Positions 7,627 to 14,416 of a DNA stretch of 14,416 nt are shown one piece after another. Source of the stretch: Alphaproteobacteria bacterium (lineage in GTDB: Bacteria > Pseudomonadota > Alphaproteobacteria > Rhodobacterales > Rhodobacteraceae); contig JAUHWJ010000006.1 of assembly GCA_030424705.1 (NCBI GenBank), positions 1 to 14,416 of the forward strand, given 5' to 3'. Each line of letters starts with the position of its first letter. The stretch's first letter is position 1. The notes below the pieces were generated by a model. That model saw nothing but the letters and a program-made list of their open reading frames with translations, was not told the origin of the DNA and made no database searches. Made by a program: the position numbers and the translations under genes.

Positions 7627-9594
7627 ATGGCCGGCATACATTCGGCGGACGTGCGTGCGGAGCGGTTCTCGGGCGGGGCGCCTGCGGTGACCGGGGATCT
7701 GTTCGGAGGGAATTTTCTCTTCGACCGGGACCAGGCCGTCTCCGGCGGCAGCTTCGATGCTAAGGCGGAGGCTCTCGGAGCCAGTTTCCTACGCTATCCG
7801 GGCGGCACCATCGCAGAGCAGCATTTCGACATCACGGACCCGGACAGGACGGCGGATGACGGGGCGCGCGGGCCGCTCGAACCCCTCTCCGACTTCATCG
7901 CCTACGCCGCCGGGCGGGGCGCGGGATGGGCGCTGGTTCTCCCCATGAACGAATACGCTCATGCAGTCGCCTCCGGCGCGATGACGATGGCGGCGGCGCG
8001 GGCGGAGCTGCGCGGCTTTCTCGAAGCGCTGAAGGCCGGCGCCTATGGCGCGCATATGCCGGAGGTCATTGAGCTCGGCAACGAGTTCTACGACCACGCC
8101 GGGATGGGGGAAGAGGCGCTCGCCGCGATCTACGCCCCCGCCGCCCGCGCCTTCGCCGAGGAGATCCGCGCGGCGATGGGCGGGGCCGTGGAGATCGCTG
8201 TCCAGGCCGGGCGGACGGAGGCGGCGAACGGGACGGTGATGGAGGCTTTCGCAAGAGCGGGGGGCCTCGTCGACAGCGTGATCGTCCATTCCTATCCGTG
8301 GACCGTCGACCAGATCGTCTGGCATCACGATCAGCGGCTCGGCGTCGCAGAGGCCTGGCGCGCGGCGGGGCTTGCGGAGGGCGTGTTCCTTTCCGAATGG
8401 AACATGGCGAACGACTTCGCCGCGGGCGGCGTTCCGCTCTCCCCTCTGGAGATCGAGCGGGGGATGGCGCAGGCCGCGGCGATGATCGAGCTGCTCGCCG
8501 GCTTCGCAAAGGCTGGCGTGACGCGCGCGGCGGTCTGGCCGATCCAGCAGAACACGCCGGGGGACCTTGGCGGCGACGAGGGCGAGTGGGCGGCCGGGGA
8601 GGCGAAGCTGAGCCCGCGGAACCTGACGCTGGCGGGCGAGAGCTTCCGGCTGATGTCCGAGGTCCTGCCGGGCTTGAAGCCGCTGGAGACGGCGAATCTG
8701 GACATCGACGGCGCGGCGGAGGCGGCGCGGTTTCGCGACGAGTTCCTGATCGAGGCCTTTCAGGGGGACGGGAAGATCGTCGTCTTCGTCTCCGCCTTCG
8801 CGCTCACTGCGGGGCAGCTCGGCTCGACCGTCCGGCTCGATATCGACGGCGCTTTCGCCGGCGCGACGGTGACGACCTTGCGCGCCGGCGGGCCCGACCC
8901 GCTCGACCCCAACGCGCCGGCGCTGGTGGGCGAGGCGCGGCTCGACGGGGTGAGAAGCGCGGCCGATCTCGCGCTCGTCTTCTCCGACGCCTACGAGATC
9001 AAGCGGGTCGTCTTTGACCTCGCGCCGGAGCAAGAGCCAAGGGCTGACGCCTCATCCGGCCGGATTGTCGGCGGCTCTGGGGATGATCGCCTCCGCGGTG
9101 GCGAGACCGAGGAGATCATCGTCGGCCGGCGCGGCGAGGATACGCTGCGCGCCGGGGACGGCGACGACCTGGCGCGAGGCGGCGGCGGCGCGGACCGGCT
9201 GGCCGGCCAGCGCGGCGACGATCTTCTGATCGGCGGGCCAGGCGCGGATCATCTGCGCGGCGGCGGCGGGGCGGATGCGCTCCGCGGCGGCGGCGGGGGC
9301 GACAAACTGATCGGCAACGGCGGCGGAGACACCCTCGCCGGCGGAAAGGGCGACGATGTTCTGAAGGGTGGCGGCGGCGCCGACCTCTTCGTTTTCCGCC
9401 CCGGGGACGGAGCCGACATCGTGAAGGATTTCACGCCGGGGCTGGACCGTCTCTCCTTCGAGGGCGGGCTCGCGCCCGGCGACCTTACCCTCGTGGACGG
9501 GCCGGACGGCGCGTTCCTTTCTTGGCGGGGCGGCTCTGCGCTGCTCGACGGCGTTTCCGCCGATGCGCTGGGGGAGGGGGATTTCCTCTTCTGA
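7627..9594 (+). CDS. RTX-fused GH-A clan-like glycosidase, copy 1
   Basis: A 655-residue protein. Residues about 22-340 look like a (beta/alpha)8 glycosidase of clan GH-A. The early strand motif RYPGG recalls GH51/GH39 enzymes. ELGNE (149-153) gives the expected Asn-Glu acid/base E153, HSYP (about 222-225) follows, and LSEWN gives the nucleophile E257. A beta-rich domain (about 350-470) comes next. Then come twelve RTX nonapeptides (482-590, GGxGxDxLx type) and a 65-residue tail ending in GEGDFLF. There is no Sec signal peptide; RTX repeats and such a tail are typical of type I secretion, so the enzyme is probably exported and calcium-stabilised. The polysaccharide substrate is unknown. The ATG at 7627 was chosen because it aligns with the start of copy 2; the frame is open upstream to 7576. 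No exporter gene is in the window. Confidence 0.82.
   Translation: MAGIHSADVRAERFSGGAPAVTGDLFGGNFLFDRDQAVSGGSFDAKAEALGASFLRYPGGTIAEQHFDITDPDRTADDGARGPLEPLSDFIAYAAGRGAGWALVLPMNEYAHAVASGAMTMAAARAELRGFLEALKAGAYGAHMPEVIELGNEFYDHAGMGEEALAAIYAPAARAFAEEIRAAMGGAVEIAVQAGRTEAANGTVMEAFARAGGLVDSVIVHSYPWTVDQIVWHHDQRLGVAEAWRAAGLAEGVFLSEWNMANDFAAGGVPLSPLEIERGMAQAAAMIELLAGFAKAGVTRAAVWPIQQNTPGDLGGDEGEWAAGEAKLSPRNLTLAGESFRLMSEVLPGLKPLETANLDIDGAAEAARFRDEFLIEAFQGDGKIVVFVSAFALTAGQLGSTVRLDIDGAFAGATVTTLRAGGPDPLDPNAPALVGEARLDGVRSAADLALVFSDAYEIKRVVFDLAPEQEPRADASSGRIVGGSGDDRLRGGETEEIIVGRRGEDTLRAGDGDDLARGGGGADRLAGQRGDDLLIGGPGADHLRGGGGADALRGGGGGDKLIGNGGGDTLAGGKGDDVLKGGGGADLFVFRPGDGADIVKDFTPGLDRLSFEGGLAPGDLTLVDGPDGAFLSWRGGSALLDGVSADALGEGDFLF
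9070..9393 (+). repeat. Twelve RTX nonapeptide repeats in copy 1
   Basis: Twelve consecutive 27-bp units encode GGxGxDxLx nonapeptides that bind calcium in a parallel beta-roll. Unit 2 (GGETEEIIV) is degenerate and lacks the central glycine. Units 8-10 are unusually glycine-rich, coded by long GGC runs. The array sits directly before the C-terminal secretion tail. Confidence 0.88.
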
Positions 9595-9618
9595 GCCTGC
9601 GCGACGAACGACTCGCGC

Positions 9619-9637
9619 TATCCGGGAAATCCGGATA
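9619..9637. repeat. Inverted repeat between the two RTX-glycosidase genes
   Basis: TATCCGG (9619-9625) and CCGGATA (9631-9637) are perfect 7-bp arms around a 5-base loop, 25 bp after the stop of copy 1. No T-run follows, so it could equally be an operator or an mRNA-processing hairpin that sets the level of copy 2. It is the only clear structure in the 108-bp gap. Confidence 0.45.
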
Positions 9638-9702
9638 CGGCTTCCAAGGGGCGGAACGTGTGCGCCGTATTTCCGCGGCGCAGCCCCGGGCAGGCGGGGG
9701 TC

Positions 9703-11670
9703 ATGGCGAGCGTCACGGTTTCTACGGGTGGCTACGCTCCGGGCGTGGGACGCGTCGAGGCCGGATTCTTTGGCGGCAACTTCCTGTTCGACCGCGACCG
9801 GGCGGATGTCGGGGGGACGTTCGACCTGAAGGCCGGCGCGCTCGGCCTTACGTTCCTGCGATATCCGGGCGGCGCGGTGACCGAGAGTTTCTTCGATCTC
9901 TCGGACCCGGACAGGACCTCCGCGCCCGGCGCGCGCGGGCCTCTCGAGCCGCTGTCCGGCTTTGTCGCCTTTGCCGCGGCAAAGGCATTGCCCTGGTCTC
10001 TGGTCATCCCGGTGAACAACGCGGCGCATGACGTGGCGGCGGGGCGGATCGGGCTGGACGATGCGCTCGCGGAGCTTCGCGGCTTCCTCCTGCGCCTGAA
10101 GGCCGGCGAGTTCGGCCCCGTCATGCCTTCGGTAATCGAACTCGGCAACGAGTATTTCTCCTTCCCCGGCTTCACCGGGAAGGAGAACGCGATGATCTAC
10201 GCGCCTGTCGCGGCGGCCTTCGCGGAGGAGATCCGCGCCGTCTTCGGCGATACGGTCGAGATCGCGGCGCAGGCCTGCCACACGCGCAGCGGCAACGACA
10301 TCGTGACCGCCGCCTTCACCCCCGGCCTCGTCGACGCGGTGATCGTTCACGCCTATCCGCCGACCCTGGCGGAGATCGAGCCGCAGGCCGGGCTCTATGC
10401 CGACCTCGCCGCTGCATGGATCGAGAAGGGCCTCGCCCGCACGATCTTCCTTTCGGAATGGAACCTCGCCTCGAACTTCCGTGACGAGACGGGAAGCATC
10501 CTCACGGCCGCCGATCAGGAGCTGGGGATGGCGCGGGCGGCCGCGCTGCTCGAGATGGCGGCGTTCTTCCTCCGCGCCGGCGTCAGCCGGGCGAGCGTGT
10601 GGCCCGTTCAGGAAAACACGCCCGGCGACCTCGCGGGGGACGAGGGCGAGACGGCGGAGAACACGCCGCGGCTGAGCGAGCGGAGCCTGACGCTGGCCGG
10701 CGAGGCGTTCAGGCTCATGTCTGAAAGCCTCGTCGGGCTCAGGCCGCTCGGGGAACTAGACGTCGATCTCGACGGGGAGGAGGAGCCGGACCGCTTCGCC
10801 TCCGAACTGCTCGTCGAAGGCTTCGGCGACCGGGAGCGCCTCGTCCTCTTCGTCTCGGCCTACGATCTGGAGCCGGGCAGGTTCGACGCTCCGGTCACGC
10901 TCTCCATCGACGCGCCGTTCCGCGGCGCAACGGTGACCCGGCTGCTCGCCGAGGGGACGAACCCGCTAGACCCGAACGCGGAACCCTTTGTCGAGACGCT
11001 GGACTTCGCCGGGCTGCGCCGTGCGTCGGACCTGCCGCTCTTCTTCTCCACCCCATACGAGGTGGCCCGGATCGAATTCACGAAGCCGCCGCCGGCCACT
11101 CTGAGGGGCGACGCGGAGGCGCAGAGGCTCGTCGCCGGCGCGGGGGATGACGTCATTCGCGGCCTCGGCGGCGACGACCGGTTGGTTGGCCGGCAGGGGG
11201 CCGACACGCTGCGCGGCGGCGCAGGCGACGACACGCTGATTGGCGGCGGCGGGGCGGACCGTCTTTTCGGCGGCAGGAACGAGGACAGGCTTGTCGGTAG
11301 AGCCGGGCACGACACGCTGATCGGCGGAGCTGGCGACGACGTTCTGATCGGAAACAAGGGCGCGGACCTGCTGCAAGGCCGGGCGGGGGCGGACCGGCTC
11401 ATCGGAGGCGCGGGACCGGACACGCTGATCGGGGGCGCCGGCGCGGATGCGTTCTTGTTCAGGCTGAATGACGGGGCGGACGAGATCAGGGACTTCGAGC
11501 CGGGCCTCGACAGCCTGATCCTGCCCGGCGGAGCCCTTCTCGGCGCCGTCGACCGCGGCCAGGACGTGCTCCTTCTCCATGCGGGCGGGGAGGTTCTGGT
11601 CCACAATCTCGATTCCGCGGACTTCGCCCTGTTCCTGCCGGACGGTTCGGATCACGACGACCTGTTCTAG
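9703..11670 (+). CDS. RTX-fused GH-A clan-like glycosidase, copy 2
   Basis: A 655-residue paralogue of the preceding gene, exactly the same length and about half identical by eye. Shared blocks include FGGNFLFDRD, FLRYPGG, GARGPLEPLS, VIELGNE, IYAP, FAEEIRA, FLSEW, NTPGDL and GDEGE. The predicted acid/base is E150 (ELGNE) and the nucleophile E252 (LSEWN), so both copies keep the catalytic pair. The loop after HAYP (about 215-235) differs from copy 1, where a different substrate or linkage could be set. The beta-rich middle domain is followed by twelve RTX nonapeptides (478-585) and a tail ending in HDDLF. There is no signal peptide. The ATG at 9703 has a strong AGGCGGGGG just upstream; the GTG at 9658 is less likely. 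It is probably co-transcribed with copy 1 across 108 bp, and converges on the IclR gene. Confidence 0.84.
   Translation: MASVTVSTGGYAPGVGRVEAGFFGGNFLFDRDRADVGGTFDLKAGALGLTFLRYPGGAVTESFFDLSDPDRTSAPGARGPLEPLSGFVAFAAAKALPWSLVIPVNNAAHDVAAGRIGLDDALAELRGFLLRLKAGEFGPVMPSVIELGNEYFSFPGFTGKENAMIYAPVAAAFAEEIRAVFGDTVEIAAQACHTRSGNDIVTAAFTPGLVDAVIVHAYPPTLAEIEPQAGLYADLAAAWIEKGLARTIFLSEWNLASNFRDETGSILTAADQELGMARAAALLEMAAFFLRAGVSRASVWPVQENTPGDLAGDEGETAENTPRLSERSLTLAGEAFRLMSESLVGLRPLGELDVDLDGEEEPDRFASELLVEGFGDRERLVLFVSAYDLEPGRFDAPVTLSIDAPFRGATVTRLLAEGTNPLDPNAEPFVETLDFAGLRRASDLPLFFSTPYEVARIEFTKPPPATLRGDAEAQRLVAGAGDDVIRGLGGDDRLVGRQGADTLRGGAGDDTLIGGGGADRLFGGRNEDRLVGRAGHDTLIGGAGDDVLIGNKGADLLQGRAGADRLIGGAGPDTLIGGAGADAFLFRLNDGADEIRDFEPGLDSLILPGGALLGAVDRGQDVLLLHAGGEVLVHNLDSADFALFLPDGSDHDDLF
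11134..11457 (+). repeat. Twelve RTX nonapeptide repeats in copy 2
   Basis: Twelve 27-bp units encode nonapeptides of the form GGAGDDTLI. They match copy 1 in number and register: unit 3 is GRxGxDTLR and unit 5 is GGGGADRL in both. Unit 6 (GGRNEDRLV) is imperfect. The match in register argues that the whole gene was duplicated rather than the repeats expanding independently. Confidence 0.88.
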
Positions 11671-11683
11671 CCGCCCTTGTCGC

Positions 11684-12424
11684 TCACGCGCCGAGCGCGC
11701 GGGCGAGACCGTCCCTCGCGGCGAGAAGGGCGGGGAGGAGCGCCTCCGCCCCCTGCGCCTCGACGCGCTCCGACGGCGCGGCGACGGCGATGGCGGCGAG
11801 GAAGGCTCCGTCCGGCGTGAGGACGGGCGCGGCGACGCCCGTGACGCCGATCTCGTAACCGTCCCGGCAGAGCGCCCAGCCGCGCGCGGCGGCGAGTTCC
11901 GCGGCGGCGGCGACCGCCTCGGGCTCCGTGATCGTAGCCGCTGTGACTGCGGCGAGCGGCGGGCGGAGGCGCGCTGCGCGATCCGCCGGCTTCAGGCTGG
12001 AGAGCCAGGCGAGGCCGGAGGCGGTGGCGTGGAAGGGCAGCGTCTCCGCCGGGTCGAGATTGATGACGTTGGCCCGGTGCGGCAGGCGGATCGCGACGGA
12101 GATCATGCCTGCGGGGCCGGGGACGGAGACATGCGCCGTCTCCCCCGTCGCCTCCGTCAGCGCCTCCGCCGCTGCGGCGGCGAGCCGGCCGAGCGGGGCC
12201 GTCGCCTCCCGCACCCGCGCGAGCGTGAGAAAGCCGGGCCCGAGCCGGTATTTCCGGCTCTCCCCGGCCTGCTCCACGAAGCCGTGGCGGGCGAGCGCGG
12301 CGAGGAGCCGGTGCGCCGCCGCCTTGTCGAGCCCGGCGAGGCGGGCCAGCTCGCTGAGGCCTAGCGCCCCCCGCTCCGCCGTGAACTGGGAGAGGAGCGT
12401 CATCGCCTTGTCGACCGTCTTCAC
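11684..12424 (-). CDS. IclR-family transcriptional regulator
   Basis: A 246-residue protein with the family's two-domain layout. The winged HTH comes first (VKTVDKAMTLLSQF, then LSELARLAGLDKAAAHRLL as the recognition helix region, and HGFVEQAGESRKYRLG as the wing). The effector-binding domain follows (TLPFHATASGLAWLS and RGWALCRDGYEIGVTGVAAP are typical blocks). IclR proteins usually control an adjacent catabolic gene in response to a small organic ligand. I chose the GTG at 12424 because it starts at the usual family N terminus and follows a GGGGG stretch. An in-frame ATG at 12505 would give 273 residues but lacks a binding site and would nearly abut the divergent gene. It is divergent from the Tm-1-like gene, its likely target. 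Confidence 0.85.
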   Translation of the reverse strand: MKTVDKAMTLLSQFTAERGALGLSELARLAGLDKAAAHRLLAALARHGFVEQAGESRKYRLGPGFLTLARVREATAPLGRLAAAAAEALTEATGETAHVSVPGPAGMISVAIRLPHRANVINLDPAETLPFHATASGLAWLSSLKPADRAARLRPPLAAVTAATITEPEAVAAAAELAAARGWALCRDGYEIGVTGVAAPVLTPDGAFLAAIAVAAPSERVEAQGAEALLPALLAARDGLARALGA

Positions 12425-12437
12425 CCGCGCCCCCGGC

Positions 12438-12466
12438 TTGACAGCGGCGCCGCCGCTTCGAAAACT
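12438..12466 (+). promoter_or_regulatory. Candidate promoter for the Tm-1-like gene
   Basis: A perfect -35 (TTGACA, 12438-12443) is followed after 17 bp by a weak -10 (AAAACT, 12461-12466). The region beyond holds the direct repeat GTGAA (12477-12481 and 12486-12490) and the palindrome TTCGAA (12457-12462), possible contact points for the divergent IclR protein. A weak -10 would fit an activator-dependent promoter (inference). Confidence 0.35.
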
Positions 12467-12518
12467 CGCAACTGCGGTGAAAATAGTGAACCGCCTGCGC
12501 GCCATGCAAGGGGAAACG

Positions 12519-13766
12519 ATGCCGAACGAAGCCGGGGCCCAGCCGACCATCCTCATCATCGGCACCTATGACACGAAGGCCGAGGAGCTGGCCTATCTCG
12601 CGGAGCGGATCGGCGCGGCGGGGGGCGCGGCGCTGACGATGGATGTCTCCGTCCTCGGCGACCCGCCGGGGCCGGTGACGGTGACGAAGCACGAGGTCGC
12701 CGCCGCAGGCGGCGGCTCGATCGAGGAGGCGGCGGGGTTCGGGGACGAGAACCTCGCCATGCAGCTGATGGCGCGGGGCGCGGCTTTGCTGACGCGGCGG
12801 CTTTTCGACGAGGGGCGGATCGGCGGCATGATCGCGCTCGGCGGCACGATGGGCACGGACCTCGCGCTGGACTGCGCGCGGGCGCTGCCGCTCGGGGCGC
12901 CGAAATACATCGTCTCGACCGTCTCCTTCTCCCCGCTCATCCCGGCGGAAAGGCTGGCGCCGGATGTGCAGATGATCCTCTGGGCGGGCGGGCTCTACGG
13001 GCTCAACCCGGTCTGCCGCGCCTCGCTCTCCCAGGCGGCGGGGGCGGTGGTGGGCGCGGCGCGGGCGGCGGAGCGGCCCGAAAGCGCGCGGCCGCTGGTG
13101 GGGATGACCTCGCTCGGCTCCTCCTGCCTCAAGTACATGAAGGCGCTGAAGCCGGCGCTGGAGGCGCGGGGCTATGACCTCGCCGTGTTCCACGCCACGG
13201 GCATGGGCGGGATGGCGTTCGAGAGCCTCGCGGCGGAGGGGGCTTTCGTCTGCGTCATGGATTTCGCGCTGCCGGAACTCGGGAACCTCCTCGCCGGCTC
13301 CGCGGTCAATTCCGGGGAGGGGCGGCTGACGGCGGCGGGGCTCGCGGGCGTGCCGCAGATCGTGGCGCCGGGCTGCCTCGACCTCATCGACTTCGCCGGC
13401 TGGCAGGAGATCCCGGAGCGCTACGAGGACCGGCCCTTCCACGCCCATAACCGGCTCATCAAGTCCGCCGCTCTCAATGCGGAGGAGCGGCGGGAGACGG
13501 CGGCGGCGATGGGGGAGCGGCTGGCGCAGGCGAAGGGGCCGGTCGCGGTGATCCTGCCCGCGGGCGGCGTCGAGGAATGGGACAGGCCTGGCGGGGCGAC
13601 GCATGACGGGCCGGCGCACGAGGCCTTCTGCGCGGCGCTGCGCGGCGCGATCCTCCCGCCGGCGACGCTGACGGAGATCGCGGGGCACATCAACGACCCG
13701 GAATTCGCGGAAGCGGCGCTGGCCATCTTCGACCGGTGGCGGGCGGAGGGGATCGTCCGCGGCTGA
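12519..13766 (+). CDS. Tm-1-like ATP-binding domain protein (UPF0261 family)
   Basis: A 415-residue protein, close to the usual length of UPF0261 (about 400). Blocks seen are ILIIGTYDTKAEEL (11-24, the family's N-terminal signature), ALGGTMGTDLA (106-116), a central MTSLGSSCLKYMKAL, and FHATGMGGMAFE. The C-terminal part has VILPAGGVEEWDRPGG and HINDPEFA. In tomato Tm-1 this domain binds nucleotide and is fused to a TIM-barrel that blocks a viral replicase. In bacteria the two parts are usually separate neighbouring genes of unclear metabolic role. Here no TIM-barrel partner follows inside the window; the next gene is convergent. The ATG at 12519 has AAGGGGA at good spacing. It is probably controlled by the divergent IclR protein. 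The reaction catalysed is unknown. Confidence 0.87.
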   Translation: MPNEAGAQPTILIIGTYDTKAEELAYLAERIGAAGGAALTMDVSVLGDPPGPVTVTKHEVAAAGGGSIEEAAGFGDENLAMQLMARGAALLTRRLFDEGRIGGMIALGGTMGTDLALDCARALPLGAPKYIVSTVSFSPLIPAERLAPDVQMILWAGGLYGLNPVCRASLSQAAGAVVGAARAAERPESARPLVGMTSLGSSCLKYMKALKPALEARGYDLAVFHATGMGGMAFESLAAEGAFVCVMDFALPELGNLLAGSAVNSGEGRLTAAGLAGVPQIVAPGCLDLIDFAGWQEIPERYEDRPFHAHNRLIKSAALNAEERRETAAAMGERLAQAKGPVAVILPAGGVEEWDRPGGATHDGPAHEAFCAALRGAILPPATLTEIAGHINDPEFAEAALAIFDRWRAEGIVRG

Positions 13767-13783
13767 GCTATTCGCGGAGGATC
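13751..13783. terminator. Hairpin spanning two convergent stop codons
   Basis: GATC-G-TCCGCG (13751-13761) pairs with CGCGGA-G-GATC (13773-13783), giving ten base pairs with one G-G mismatch around an 11-base loop. The stop codons of both converging genes (TGA 13764-13766, TAG on the minus strand 13770-13768) lie in the loop. No T-run is present. The design resembles the hairpin at 364-388. A bidirectional terminator is plausible but unproven. Confidence 0.4.
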
Positions 13784-14416
13784 AGACGGTCCCCCCGGAA
13801 GCTCGTCTCCGAGAGGCGGCCGAGGAAGCTCATGCCGAGGAGGGAGGTGGAGAGCCGCCCCTCCTCCGCCACCGCGGCGCGCACGCCTGTGAGGCCGACG
13901 GCGCCGATGGCGACCTCGTCGAGCGTCACCGTCGCGACGAAGGCCTGGCCGTTTGCGGTGCTGACGGGCTGGGTGAAGGCGAGCGTTTCGGGCTGAAGCC
14001 CGACCGTCGCAGCGTCCTCATAGCTCAGGAGGACGAGGGAGGCGCCGGTGTCCACCATCATGCCGACATTGGCGCCGTTGACGCTGGCGACGGCGCGGAA
14101 ATGCCCGTCCCACGCCTTCCGCAGCTCCGCCTCCCCCGGCGTGCGGGAGAGCGCGAGGGTCGGCGTCACCTCGCCCCGCACCCGGTCGAAGATCATCACC
14201 GCCTCCTCCCGGTAGGTCCAGGCGACGATGAGGGCGGAGAAGGCCGCGAGCCAGCCGGCGGCCATCATGGCGACGGGGCGGAGCCGGACTCGGCGATAGC
14301 GGAAGCCCCAGATCAGGACGAGGGTGAGGAGCAGCCCGAGATAGAGCAGCCGCTCCGCCGCCCCCTCCTGCCGCAGCGCGTCCGGAAAGGCGCCGGCGAG
14401 CTGCGCGACGGCGAGC
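13768..14416 (-). CDS. Membrane-anchored retropepsin-like aspartic protease (TIGR02281 type), 5' end off the edge
   Basis: 215 residues are visible and the reading frame is open to the right edge, so the true start lies outside. The ATG at 14268 is internal: upstream in frame is a first membrane segment (LLYLGLLLTLVLIWGF, about visible residues 28-43). A second follows (MAAGWLAAFSALIVAW, about 51-66). The soluble domain has the single clan AA active-site motif VDTGAS (Asp at visible residue 122) and the matching LLGMSFLGRL near the C terminus. It needs to dimerise to complete the catalytic site, as retropepsins do. Such proteins are common in Rhodobacterales and relatives; their substrate is unknown and the protease role is by similarity. 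Its stop is 1 bp from that of the Tm-1-like gene. Confidence 0.82.
   Translation of the reverse strand, partial: LAVAQLAGAFPDALRQEGAAERLLYLGLLLTLVLIWGFRYRRVRLRPVAMMAAGWLAAFSALIVAWTYREEAVMIFDRVRGEVTPTLALSRTPGEAELRKAWDGHFRAVASVNGANVGMMVDTGASLVLLSYEDAATVGLQPETLAFTQPVSTANGQAFVATVTLDEVAIGAVGLTGVRAAVAEEGRLSTSLLGMSFLGRLSETSFRGDRLILRE

Noticed and set aside
7789..10350. Two long minus-strand open frames opposite the RTX-glycosidase genes
   Set aside because: Antisense shadows of 1.2-1.3 kb caused by high GC; the plus-strand frames carry catalytic motifs and RTX repeats.
9070..11457. Repeat arrays considered as CRISPR or as non-coding tandem repeats
   Set aside because: The 27-bp periodicity is in frame and encodes RTX nonapeptides; there are no spacers of constant length between identical repeats.
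11667..13688. Minus-strand frame of 673 codons across the IclR and Tm-1-like genes
   Set aside because: It crosses two well-supported genes in other frames and encodes an Arg-rich low-complexity product.

Overview
The window is very GC-rich (about 70 % by eye), densely coded and almost free of intergenic DNA. Its gene content (a TIGR02281-type membrane aspartic protease, an IclR/Tm-1-like pair, RTX proteins, a PQQ-type sugar dehydrogenase and a small ParB-like protein) suggests an alphaproteobacterial chromosome, most likely Rhodobacterales-like. That assignment is inference from gene types and composition. No rRNA, tRNA, CRISPR array, insertion sequence or phage gene was seen.

Layout, left to right. 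(1) The first ten codons of a leftward gene run off the left edge, divergent from a small ParB/sulfiredoxin-fold protein (132-380). (2) A periplasmic PQQ-dependent sugar (aldose) dehydrogenase lies on the minus strand (387-1751). (3) Divergent from it is a translationally coupled pair of unrecognised envelope genes: a secreted small beta-rich protein (2003-2515) and a coiled-coil, single-span membrane protein (2512-3108). (4) A leftward RND efflux operon follows: adaptor (6219-7310) and inner-membrane pump (3121-6222), also coupled by an ATGA overlap. (5) After a 316-bp AT-rich divergent intergenic region come two tandem paralogous genes (7627-9594 and 9703-11670), both 655 codons. Each encodes a GH-A clan-like glycosidase barrel, a beta-rich linker domain, exactly twelve RTX calcium-binding nonapeptides and a type I secretion-like tail. 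(6) An IclR regulator (minus, 11684-12424) is divergent from a Tm-1-like/UPF0261 protein (12519-13766). (7) A membrane-anchored retropepsin-like aspartic protease on the minus strand is cut by the right edge.

The most interesting item is the tandem RTX-glycosidase pair, apparently exported without a Sec signal peptide and not matching a glycosidase I can name. The secreted/coiled-coil pair is the second candidate for an undescribed module. The sugar dehydrogenase, efflux pump and secreted glycosidases share no obvious pathway, so the window looks like several independent small transcription units. Two of the four convergent gene junctions carry a GC-rich hairpin whose loop holds the stop codon of one gene or of both.
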